Source of the DNA: Deferribacteraceae bacterium
GTDB lineage: Bacteria > Chrysiogenota > Deferribacteres > Deferribacterales > JAISNW01
DNA: 32,139 nucleotides
Assembly: GCA_031256375.1 (NCBI GenBank)
Contig: JAIRQX010000009.1
Span: 1-32,139 of the forward strand
Direction: 5' to 3'
In this document: positions 1 to 6,633 of the stretch, one piece after another
Layout: each line of letters begins with the position of its first letter
Numbering within the stretch: the first letter of the stretch is position 1
The notes under the pieces: model-generated
The model's database searches: none
Seen by the model: only the letters and a program-made list of their open reading frames with translations
Told to the model about the DNA's origin: nothing
Made by a program: the position numbers and the translations under genes

Positions 1-1143
1 GCCAGAGATGAAATGGCAAGGTCTATCGGCGTAAAAGTCAATAATATGCTGAAAGATTTTACTCAGGTAACCGGCATAGGCAATGACGCTGTGGTGGATA
101 AGGTTACCTCTTCCGTTTCCCAGCAGGTTGCAAGTCAGACACTGCAAGGCTCTGTTCAGAAAGGTTCATGGGTATCCCCCTGTAACGAGCTTTATGTACT
201 GATGGCTTTAGACGCGGCGGTTGTGCAGGCGGCGGTTAAACAGCAGGTTAATTCAAGCTATAAGAATGAAAAAGCTCTTTGGCAGCAGTTTCAGGCTCAA
301 AAAGCTCAGGACGAACTTGCCTCAGCCATAGAAAAAGAATTTTCGCCGACGCCTCAGCCAGTTGCGCCTGTTCCGGCGGTTGTTATACCTGTGGCTCAGC
401 CTTCTACGCCCGCCAATATGGTTTGGGTAGAGGGCGGTACGTTTACTATGGGCGATGATAATTTGGGTATAGGGGGTCCTAAACACAGCGTGACTGTCAG
501 CGGTTTTTACATGGGTAAATATACGGTTACACAGAAAGAGTACAAAGAGATAATGGGGAATAATCCCAGTAATTTCATAGGCGATAATCTTCCTGTGGAG
601 AAGGTAAGCTGGTATGACGCTGTTGAGTACTGCAATAAACGCAGTATAAAAGAGGGATTAACCCCGGCATATGCTTTGATTGGCGCCAAGGAGACCTGGG
701 ATAAGGAGGATGGCGTAAAATTAAATAATGGGTCTAACGGATATAGACTGCCAACTGAGGCTGAGTGGGAATACGCTGCCCGCGCGGGTACGACCACAGC
801 TTTTAGTGTAGGTGAGTTTATTAAAACCGACCAAGCCAATTTTGCTGACCCTCATGGGGTATATCGTAAAAAAACGACTCCGGTTGGCGCTTTTGCTCCA
901 AACGCATGGGGGTTATACGATATGCACGGTAACGTTTGGGAGTGGTGCTGGGACAGATATGGCTTTTATACAACTAACGCGCAGACAAATCCTCTTGGAG
1001 TGCCTCTAACCACTCTCCGCGTGATTCGCGGCGGCAGTTGGGCAGACCCTGATGCACAGGTGCGTTCGTATAACAGAGGACAGAACCCACCGGCGGAAAG
1101 ACATCACAACGTCGGTTTCCGTGTGGTACGTCCCAAGTCATAA
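1..1143 (+). CDS. LPP20-like / FGE-sulfatase domain envelope protein, 5'-truncated by window edge (paralog 1)
   Basis: The reading frame is open from the first base, and the first residues (ARDEMARSI) match the interior of the third paralog, so the true start and lipoprotein signal lie upstream of the window. The visible part holds the second half of an LPP20-like domain (about residues 1-110), a short Pro/Ala/Val linker, then a full FGE-sulfatase/SUMF1-type domain starting at MVWVEGGTFTMG. Family motifs seen are NGYRLPTEAEWEYAARAG, LYDMHGNVWEW, RGGSW and the terminal VGFRVVR. The Cys pair that aerobic formylglycine-generating enzymes carry shortly after RGGS is absent (RGGSWADPDAQVRSYNRG), so sulfatase activation is unlikely; a structural or ligand-binding use of the C-type-lectin-like fold is my inference. 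Two paralogs follow directly on the same strand. Confidence 0.85.
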   Translation, partial: ARDEMARSIGVKVNNMLKDFTQVTGIGNDAVVDKVTSSVSQQVASQTLQGSVQKGSWVSPCNELYVLMALDAAVVQAAVKQQVNSSYKNEKALWQQFQAQKAQDELASAIEKEFSPTPQPVAPVPAVVIPVAQPSTPANMVWVEGGTFTMGDDNLGIGGPKHSVTVSGFYMGKYTVTQKEYKEIMGNNPSNFIGDNLPVEKVSWYDAVEYCNKRSIKEGLTPAYALIGAKETWDKEDGVKLNNGSNGYRLPTEAEWEYAARAGTTTAFSVGEFIKTDQANFADPHGVYRKKTTPVGAFAPNAWGLYDMHGNVWEWCWDRYGFYTTNAQTNPLGVPLTTLRVIRGGSWADPDAQVRSYNRGQNPPAERHHNVGFRVVRPKS

Positions 1144-1166
1144 TTGTGATAAAAAAAGAGGATTTT

Positions 1167-2735
1167 GTGAGAACAGTTTTTAGTTTTGTTGTTTTGGCAA
1201 TGTTATTTGCTATTTTTGGCTGCGGCGGTAAAAGCGCGGAAGCGCCAAAAGCGCCTGTAAACCAGTGTTTGGTCGGCGCTCCTGATTGGGTTGTTTCGGG
1301 CGGCGGTGAGGCGGGCAGTTTTTCAGCATCCGGTTCCGCAAAAATTTCCGCGGCGGGTATGTCGTTTGCCCGCACAGCGGCGTTAGGTAACGCCCGAGAC
1401 GAGATGGCAAGAGGGCTCAGCGTTAAGGTAAATAATATGCTGAAAGATTTTACGCAGGTTACGGGCATAGGGGATGCCGCTGTAGTTGATAAAGTAACCT
1501 CTTCTGTTTCCCGGCAGGTTGCAAGCCAAACATTGCAGGGTACTGCACAGAAAGCGACATGGACTTCTCCTTGCAACGATTTGTGGGTTTTGGCGGTAAT
1601 TGACGCAACGGCAGTACAGGCGGCTGTGAAACAATCTGTCAACTCAAGTTACAAGAATGAAAACGCTCTTTGGCAGCAGTTTCAGTCTCAAAAGGCTCAG
1701 GGTGAACTTTCTGCCGCTATAACGAAGGAATTTTCACAAACTGCTCTGCCAGTTGCGCCCCCCGCGGCAGTCGCTGTTCCGGCGGCTCCCCCGCCTCCTG
1801 CGCTGGCTCCGCTAGTTGTAACTCCCGCTCCTCAGCCTACTGTAACCATACCTCAGTCTGTGATACCCGACAATATGGTTTGGGTGGAAGGCGGCGCGTT
1901 TATGATGGGCAGCCCCTCAAGTGAAATAGGCCGCGGTCGCTACAGTATTGAAGGACCTCAGCATAAAGTCACTGTCAGCGGTTTTTACATGAGTAAATAT
2001 GAGATAACGCGAGCTGAGTATGAGGAGTTAATGGGCAGCAATCCTTTATATTTTCAAAAAGGCTGGTCTCATGATGAGGCTGAGATTATTTACGAGAGGC
2101 ATATTGGGAAGAAGGTCGCTGGCAGCTTTCCTGTGACTTATGTAAGTTGGTTTGACGCAATCGAGTATTGTAACAAACGCAGTATTAAAGAAGGATTAAC
2201 GCCTGTTTACACTATTGACGGCTTTAATGTGAAATGGAATAGGGGAGCTAATGGTTACAGATTGCCTACGGAGGCGGAATGGGAGTATGCCGCTAAGGGG
2301 GGGAACAAAGATAAAAAAACGTTTCTTTATTCCGGAAGCAATAACCTAGACGAAGTAGCGTGGCACAGCGGCAACGCCATTACAACCATCGCTAACCCTG
2401 TGGGTCTCAAAGCTCCCAATAGTCTTGGTCTATATGATATGAGCGGCAATGTTGCGGAGTGGTGCTGGGATTGGATGGATTATGATTATTATAAAGTTTC
2501 GCCTGATACTAACCCTGTCGGACCGGATACCGGTTCGGGAACTTACGATTCGCGCGTGTTGCGCGGCGGACAAGTTACTGAAGGAATAAGCTGGAAGACG
2601 GTTTCTGAGTATAATAAATTATTCAAAACGACTGATAAAGACTTGTGGGATCAGTTTCGTTCTTCAAGCAGAAGTAGCTTGTATCCAGGTCAGCAAAACA
2701 ACCGCGCCGTAGGTTTTCGGGTTGTGCGCAACTAA
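1167..2735 (+). CDS. LPP20-like / FGE-sulfatase domain lipoprotein (paralog 2)
   Basis: I place the start at GTG 1167, giving MRTVFSFVVLAMLFAIFGC, because an AAAGAGGA Shine-Dalgarno lies 4-5 bases upstream and the lipobox (IFGC) then sits at a normal position; GTG 1146 is an in-frame alternative. The protein is about 522 residues. After the lipidated Cys comes an LPP20-like domain (about 25-160: APDWV, NARDEMARGLSVKVNN), then a long Pro/Ala/Val linker (about 180-220), then an FGE-sulfatase domain beginning MVWVEGGAFMMG with NGYRLPTEAEWEYAAKGG, LYDMSGNVAEWCWD and a final VGFRVVRN. It differs from its neighbours by an insertion between RGG and the terminal GFR motif and again lacks the FGE catalytic Cys pair. 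Only 23 bases separate it from paralog 1, so the two are probably cotranscribed. It is likely anchored to the envelope by lipid; its role is unknown. Confidence 0.88.
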   Translation: MRTVFSFVVLAMLFAIFGCGGKSAEAPKAPVNQCLVGAPDWVVSGGGEAGSFSASGSAKISAAGMSFARTAALGNARDEMARGLSVKVNNMLKDFTQVTGIGDAAVVDKVTSSVSRQVASQTLQGTAQKATWTSPCNDLWVLAVIDATAVQAAVKQSVNSSYKNENALWQQFQSQKAQGELSAAITKEFSQTALPVAPPAAVAVPAAPPPPALAPLVVTPAPQPTVTIPQSVIPDNMVWVEGGAFMMGSPSSEIGRGRYSIEGPQHKVTVSGFYMSKYEITRAEYEELMGSNPLYFQKGWSHDEAEIIYERHIGKKVAGSFPVTYVSWFDAIEYCNKRSIKEGLTPVYTIDGFNVKWNRGANGYRLPTEAEWEYAAKGGNKDKKTFLYSGSNNLDEVAWHSGNAITTIANPVGLKAPNSLGLYDMSGNVAEWCWDWMDYDYYKVSPDTNPVGPDTGSGTYDSRVLRGGQVTEGISWKTVSEYNKLFKTTDKDLWDQFRSSSRSSLYPGQQNNRAVGFRVVRN

Positions 2736-2778
2736 TTTTTTACTGTTTAAAAGGAGCGTTTATTATTTGTCAGTCGCT

Positions 2779-2807
2779 TTGCCACTCATAAGCGAAACTG
2801 GTATAAC
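2779..2807 (+). promoter_or_regulatory. Sigma70-type promoter for third LPP20/FGE paralog
   Basis: TTGCCA (2779-2784) and TATAAC (2802-2807) are separated by exactly 17 bases, each one mismatch from consensus, and lie about 38 bases before ATG 2845. An inverted repeat TCGCTT-N10-AAGCGA (2774-2779 with 2790-2795) overlaps the -35 and spacer and could be an operator. No terminator is visible between paralogs 2 and 3, so readthrough is also possible. Confidence 0.5.
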
Positions 2808-2844
2808 ATAGACGGTATTTAAAAATAAAACTTAAGGTGAGACT

Positions 2845-4215
2845 ATGAAAAAGTTATTTTGGATTGCCATGACAATGTTAATCGCAGTGGTTGGCTGCGG
2901 CGGTAAAAGCGCGGAAGCGCCCAAAGCGCCCGTTAACCAGTGTATGGTTGGCGCTCCGGGTTGGGTAACAGGCAACTCGGATGGCGGCGTCACATCAATA
3001 GGCACAGCGACAATAGGGAACGCCGGAATGTCAATGGCGCGCACAATGGCGCTGGGTAACGCCAGAGATGAAATGGCAAGGTCTATCAGTGTGAAAGTCA
3101 ATAATATGCTGAAAGATTTTACTCAGGTAACCGGCATAGGTGATGCCGCTGTAGTTGATAAAGTAACCTCTTCCGTTTCTCAGCAGGTTGCAAGTCAGAC
3201 ACTGCAAGGCTCTTTTCAGAAAGGTTCATGGGTATCCCCCTGTAACGAGCTTTATGTACTGATGGCTTTAGACGCGGCGGTTGTACAGGCGGCGGTTAAA
3301 CAGCAGGTCAACTCAAGCTATAAGAATGAAAAAGCTCTTTGGCAGCAGTTTCAGGCTCAAAAAGCTCAGGATGAACTTTCCTCAGCCATAGAAAAAGAGT
3401 TTTCACCGGCTCCGCAACCGGCGGTTCAGCCGGTTGCGCCGCAAGTTGCCCCCATTCCGGCGGTTGTTATACCGGCGGCTCAACCTTCCGCGTCCAACAA
3501 CATGGTTTGGGTTGAAGGCGGCGCGTTTATGATGGGAAACCCTGACGCTAAGATAGGAATAAATTTTCATGAAGGTCCGCAGCATCAGGTGACTGTGAGC
3601 GGTTTTTGGATAGGTAAATATCCTGTAACGCAGGCTGAGTATGAAAAAATTATGGGTACAAACCCTAGTAATTTTAAGGGCGGCAACCTGCCTGTGGAGC
3701 AGGTGACTTGGTTTGACGCTATAGAATATTGCAACAAGCTGAGTCAGAAGGAGGGCTTAACTCCCGTTTATAAGAGAAGCGGCAATAACGTCACAGCGGA
3801 TTGGAAAGCCAACGGCTATCGTTTGCTTACTGAGTCTGAGTGGGAATATGCTGCCAGAGGAGGCAAAGCCAATTCCGCTTATAAATATTCCGGAGGGAAT
3901 AATGTTGACGATGTCTGTTGGTATAAGAACAACAGCGGCGGAAAAACTAACCCCGTTGGCGTCAAGAAAGCTAATGAACTTGGAATACATGATATGTGCG
4001 GCAATGTATGGGAATGGGTATGGGATTTGTATGATCTTTATAGCGCCAGCGCGAAGAGTGATCCCCGCGGTCCCGGTAAAGGCACAACCCGTGTGAGACG
4101 CGGCGCTGATTGGGACGAGGATCTTGAGCGTGATAATTTGCGTCCGGCTAGCCGGAGTACCAGTAAACCATCAGAGCGGTACAACTGGATCGGATTTAGA
4201 GTGGCTCACCCATAA
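2845..4215 (+). CDS. LPP20-like / FGE-sulfatase domain lipoprotein (paralog 3)
   Basis: This 456-residue protein starts at ATG 2845 with AAGGTGAG just upstream. Its signal MKKLFWIAMTMLIAVVGC ends in a good lipobox (VVGC). It has an LPP20-like domain (about 25-150), a Pro/Ala/Gln linker (about 175-210), and an FGE-sulfatase domain from MVWVEGGAFMMG to IGFRVAHP, with NGYRLLTESEWEYAARGG and IHDMCGNVWEWVWD. The RGADW segment has no FGE-type Cys pair. DNA from 3061 to about 3410 is almost identical to bases 1-350 of paralog 1, but a 32-base patch (3142-3173) is identical instead to paralog 2, which suggests recent gene conversion. The C-terminal ends of the three paralogs are the most divergent part. 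Confidence 0.9.
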   Translation: MKKLFWIAMTMLIAVVGCGGKSAEAPKAPVNQCMVGAPGWVTGNSDGGVTSIGTATIGNAGMSMARTMALGNARDEMARSISVKVNNMLKDFTQVTGIGDAAVVDKVTSSVSQQVASQTLQGSFQKGSWVSPCNELYVLMALDAAVVQAAVKQQVNSSYKNEKALWQQFQAQKAQDELSSAIEKEFSPAPQPAVQPVAPQVAPIPAVVIPAAQPSASNNMVWVEGGAFMMGNPDAKIGINFHEGPQHQVTVSGFWIGKYPVTQAEYEKIMGTNPSNFKGGNLPVEQVTWFDAIEYCNKLSQKEGLTPVYKRSGNNVTADWKANGYRLLTESEWEYAARGGKANSAYKYSGGNNVDDVCWYKNNSGGKTNPVGVKKANELGIHDMCGNVWEWVWDLYDLYSASAKSDPRGPGKGTTRVRRGADWDEDLERDNLRPASRSTSKPSERYNWIGFRVAHP

Positions 4216-4258
4216 AGTTTTGTGGCGAGCATAACCCTTGGCTCCCGAGTTGTGCGAT

Positions 4259-4377
4259 TATAGCAGTTCCACTTGTCTTTGCGAGGAACGTAGTGACGAA
4301 GCAATCCAGAATAAACAATCTGGATTGCCGCGCCTAAGGTGCGGCAATAATGGTCAATATAAAGTGGAACAGCTATA
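4259..4377. repeat. MITE/REP-like palindromic intergenic repeat, copy 1
   Basis: The element begins TATAGCAGTTCCACT and ends with its inverted copy AGTGGAACAGCTATA (one mismatch). Inside, GAGGAACGTAGTGACGAAGC is followed by a perfect hairpin of 10-base arms (4301-4310 and 4319-4328). A second near-identical element lies at 19324-19460. A further partial end, TATAGCAGTTC, overlaps the right edge (4374-4384). It carries no ORF and no transposase, so any movement would need help in trans. Confidence 0.8.
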
Positions 4378-4425
4378 GCAGTTCGCGTTAGTCCGCTCTA
4401 AGTCATGGGTAAAAAGAGGAATGCA

Positions 4426-5139
4426 ATGAAATTGTTATTTATTTTGGTTTTTGTTTTTTTAAACGCGCATCTTTCATTGGCGCAGGAACTTAACTTTCCT
4501 CAAGAAATAAACCTTTTCCAATACTCTAAATCAGTATCGGAACGCCCGCTTTTTATGAATCGCAACGCCAGGATATGGGGCTGGTCAAATAGCGGTAAAG
4601 TCGCATATTCTATCGAAACGGCAGTTGACGGAAGAGGCGGACAGATAATTGATTTCGCTGTTTTAGACTTAATTTCTGATAAACCAATTTTCAAACTGAA
4701 AATGGACTCCTTTGATCACAATGACGCTACAGATGAAGCCTTATATAATCTATTTAAAGCTAATATATTTGACGCTCTGAAAACACATAGCATTATAGGG
4801 CAAATGACAGAGTTTTCAAAGTTTCCGATCAGAAAAAACGATATGACGTACAACGGTCAGATTACTAATATTGATTATAAAAAGGATAAAGACGGGTATT
4901 TAGGCTATGATACTGTGACAAAATATACGGTAGTAGCTACAGCGGATAACAAAAGAAAAATAATCGGAGATTTTACTCCTGTAAATGCCACAACTGGATA
5001 TATATACGTTTGCGGTTATTTTTTAAGTCCGTTTGAGAACAGAGCCTTGGTAGTTGTTGCAGAAGAACATTTTGGGCACGAAGGAACAGAACTGACTTAC
5101 AGATTAAGCGGTTGTCATTTAGGTACAGGTTTTAAATAA
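4426..5139 (+). CDS. Secreted protein of unknown function
   Basis: I choose ATG 4426 because AAAGAGGA lies 5-6 bases upstream and the N-terminus then reads as a classic signal peptide, MKLLFILVFVFLNAHLSLAQ, with a likely SLA/Q cleavage site; ATG 4405 would put charged residues in front and lose the Shine-Dalgarno. The protein has 237 residues. I do not recognise a family. The mature part is mixed alpha/beta in appearance, with YDTVTKYTVVATADNKRK and several short beta-like stretches near the C-terminus, and only two Cys residues there (YVCGYF, SGCHLG). It is most likely periplasmic or outer-membrane associated. The gene follows the palindromic repeat and is 25 bases upstream of the LprI-like gene, so the two are probably cotranscribed. 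Confidence 0.75.
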   Translation: MKLLFILVFVFLNAHLSLAQELNFPQEINLFQYSKSVSERPLFMNRNARIWGWSNSGKVAYSIETAVDGRGGQIIDFAVLDLISDKPIFKLKMDSFDHNDATDEALYNLFKANIFDALKTHSIIGQMTEFSKFPIRKNDMTYNGQITNIDYKKDKDGYLGYDTVTKYTVVATADNKRKIIGDFTPVNATTGYIYVCGYFLSPFENRALVVVAEEHFGHEGTELTYRLSGCHLGTGFK

Positions 5140-5164
5140 GACAATAGGAGATACCGGAGGATAT

Positions 5165-6088
5165 ATGTGTAAATATGCCGTCTGCTTATGCTGTTTTTTT
5201 CTTATTCTCTTTATACCGCAACTTTCTTTTTCGGCAAATGCCGCTATCTCAAAAGCGGAATGGGCTGAATTGATGCAGGATCAGGAGTTCAAAACGGCTG
5301 ATCAAAAACTTGGAGAAGCTTACAAGCAAACTATGTCGGCGTTGTCTGACGCGGGTAAACAGAAGCTACTTACAGAACAACGCGCTTGGGGCGCAAAAAG
5401 AGAACAGGAAGCTTTTGCGAAATTCGGCAAAGGTACGCCCAATTATAAGCGTTTTCTTATTGATAAGGCATACGCGCGTATTACTGAGCTTCAATCTTAT
5501 ACCAATAATAAAGCTGGTCTGGCAAAGGAGTCAAAAACTGATCGCACCGTAGAATTCAAAAATGAAAAAATCCCTATGACTGTTTATGTTACCTACGATG
5601 CTGATGAACAGGAAATTTTAAACAGGTTGGTCTTTAACTACAAAGGCATAAAACATACAGTGCCGCTTACCAATTTTGAGGAACCGCTCCAATGTTGGAC
5701 AGATATATCCGCCGCCGATTATAATTTTGATAATTGTATGGATATTGCCATTGATGTAAGCTGCGGATCATATAACCTCTCGCAGAAGATTTTTCTATAC
5801 GATCCCCAAACAAAAAAATATGAATATCACAAAGAACTTTCCGAAATTCTGGGCGTATGGGTAGACAGCGAAACGAAAACAATAAAATCTCATGCAAAGG
5901 GCGGACATGCAGGTTTGATCTATTATTTCAGCGAATATAGCTGGAAAAGCGGAAAATTAACGCTAATCCAAAAGGAAAGTCAGGATTATGATGATAATTT
6001 AGGCATATATATCCGTATCACCCGGACTTTGCAAAACGGAGTATGGAAAGAAAAGACAGAAAAGTTTAAAGAAGCGGATTTAATGTGA
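5165..6088 (+). CDS. Secreted LprI-like (DUF1311) protein with C-terminal XAC2610-like domain
   Basis: ATG 5165 follows CCGGAGG at 4 bases. The 307-residue product starts with a signal peptide (MCKYAVCLCCFFLILFIPQL, then SFSANA). Residues about 28-115 fit the LprI/DUF1311 pattern: MQDQEFKTADQKLGEAYKQ, then LLTEQRAWGAKREQEAF. DUF1311 proteins are known as periplasmic factors and include lysozyme inhibitors. The C-terminal part (about 130-300) has a DYNFDNCMDIAI motif of the Asp-rich loop type seen in XAC2610-like beta-propeller-fragment proteins, followed by FLYDPQTKKYEYHKELSEI. The LprI assignment is fairly firm; the C-terminal one is by pattern only. A role in protection of the cell wall or against competitors is inference. 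Confidence 0.7.
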   Translation: MCKYAVCLCCFFLILFIPQLSFSANAAISKAEWAELMQDQEFKTADQKLGEAYKQTMSALSDAGKQKLLTEQRAWGAKREQEAFAKFGKGTPNYKRFLIDKAYARITELQSYTNNKAGLAKESKTDRTVEFKNEKIPMTVYVTYDADEQEILNRLVFNYKGIKHTVPLTNFEEPLQCWTDISAADYNFDNCMDIAIDVSCGSYNLSQKIFLYDPQTKKYEYHKELSEILGVWVDSETKTIKSHAKGGHAGLIYYFSEYSWKSGKLTLIQKESQDYDDNLGIYIRITRTLQNGVWKEKTEKFKEADLM

Positions 6089-6402
6089 AGTGAAGAGAAA
6101 AATCAAGAGTGTTATAAATACGGTATCTCCTAGTTTAACAAAGCCAAAGTATAAGTTTTTGCTTGAGAAGAAACGCTTATTTGTCTTGGCGCAGGAGATA
6201 TAACATACGGCAAAGCCAAAGGTTATGAGTTTATGAGTAAGGTTCATAACGGTAGTAGTGGTGAAATGCGTCTCGGTCTCATAAGAAACGGGCGTATTGC
6301 AAATCCTCATAAGACTTGATAATGTTTTAAATGCCACTATAATAAAACTTTTTAAGTATAAAGATGATAAGGCGGGAAAATATCAGACGGCGGATATGAG
6401 GA
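6089..6402. other. Intergenic region with degenerate repeats and the feo promoter
   Basis: I see no convincing gene in these 314 bases. They hold an internal direct repeat, CAAAGCCAAAG (at about 6141 and 6213), several CATAA-rich motifs, and an 18-base sequence (6278-6295) whose exact reverse complement recurs at 32023-32040. The last 90 bases contain the feoAB promoter. An 85-codon minus-strand ORF (6080-6337) runs through it but has no Shine-Dalgarno and no recognisable family. Confidence 0.55.
6316..6343 (+). promoter_or_regulatory. Sigma70 promoter for feoAB
   Basis: TTGATA (6316-6321) and a perfect TATAAT (6338-6343) are 16 bases apart, about 60 bases before the feoA ATG. The transcript would have a leader of about 53 bases. 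GATAAT overlaps the -35, which resembles one half of a Fur site, but a complete Fur box is not visible. Confidence 0.6.
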
Positions 6403-6633
6403 ATGACTTTAAAGGATTTAACTATTGGAAAGAGCGGTCGCGTTCTGTCAGTTTACGGTGAAAAACCGCTCAGGAGACGGCTTTTAGAAATGGGGATTAC
6501 GCCCAGCACGGTTATAACGGTAAAAAAAGCGGCGCCGATGGGTGATCCGATTGAATTATTGCTCAGGGGATATGTTTTGACATTACGCCTGAAAGATGCG
6601 GGAATGATTACGGTTGAAGAGGTCACTGAATGA
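6403..6633 (+). CDS. feoA: FeoA, ferrous iron transport accessory protein
   Basis: This 76-residue cytoplasmic protein has the usual FeoA length and its SH3-like signature: an early basic RRRLLEMGITPST segment, then PMGDPIELLLRGYVLTLRLKDA. FeoA is known to support FeoB-dependent Fe(II) import. ATG 6403 is preceded very closely by GAGG, an unusually short spacing, but no better in-frame start exists. The stop overlaps the feoB start as ATGA, so translation is probably coupled. Confidence 0.93.
   Translation: MTLKDLTIGKSGRVLSVYGEKPLRRRLLEMGITPSTVITVKKAAPMGDPIELLLRGYVLTLRLKDAGMITVEEVTE

Noticed and set aside
974-1642. Long antisense ORF across the junction of paralogs 1 and 2
   Set aside because: It lies opposite two clear coding genes, has no family similarity, and similar antisense frames recur in the paralog, as expected for a codon-use shadow.
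2297-2303. G7 run in LPP20/FGE paralog 2 as a second phase-variable tract
   Set aside because: Seven G is short for slippage and simply encodes Lys-Gly-Gly; it is not distinctive without strain data.
1009-4212. Diversity-generating retroelement variable regions at the 3' ends of the FGE-domain genes
   Set aside because: FGE-type folds are known DGR targets and the C-termini diverge most, but the differences between paralogs 1 and 3 include third positions and non-adenine changes, and no reverse transcriptase or template repeat is visible in the window.
6080-6337. 85-codon minus-strand ORF
   Set aside because: It has no Shine-Dalgarno, no recognisable family, overlaps the end of the LprI-like gene and runs through repeat fragments, so it is probably spurious.
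6316-6345. Fur box in the feoAB promoter
   Set aside because: Only one GATAAT hexamer is present; the second and third hexamers of a Fur site do not match well enough.
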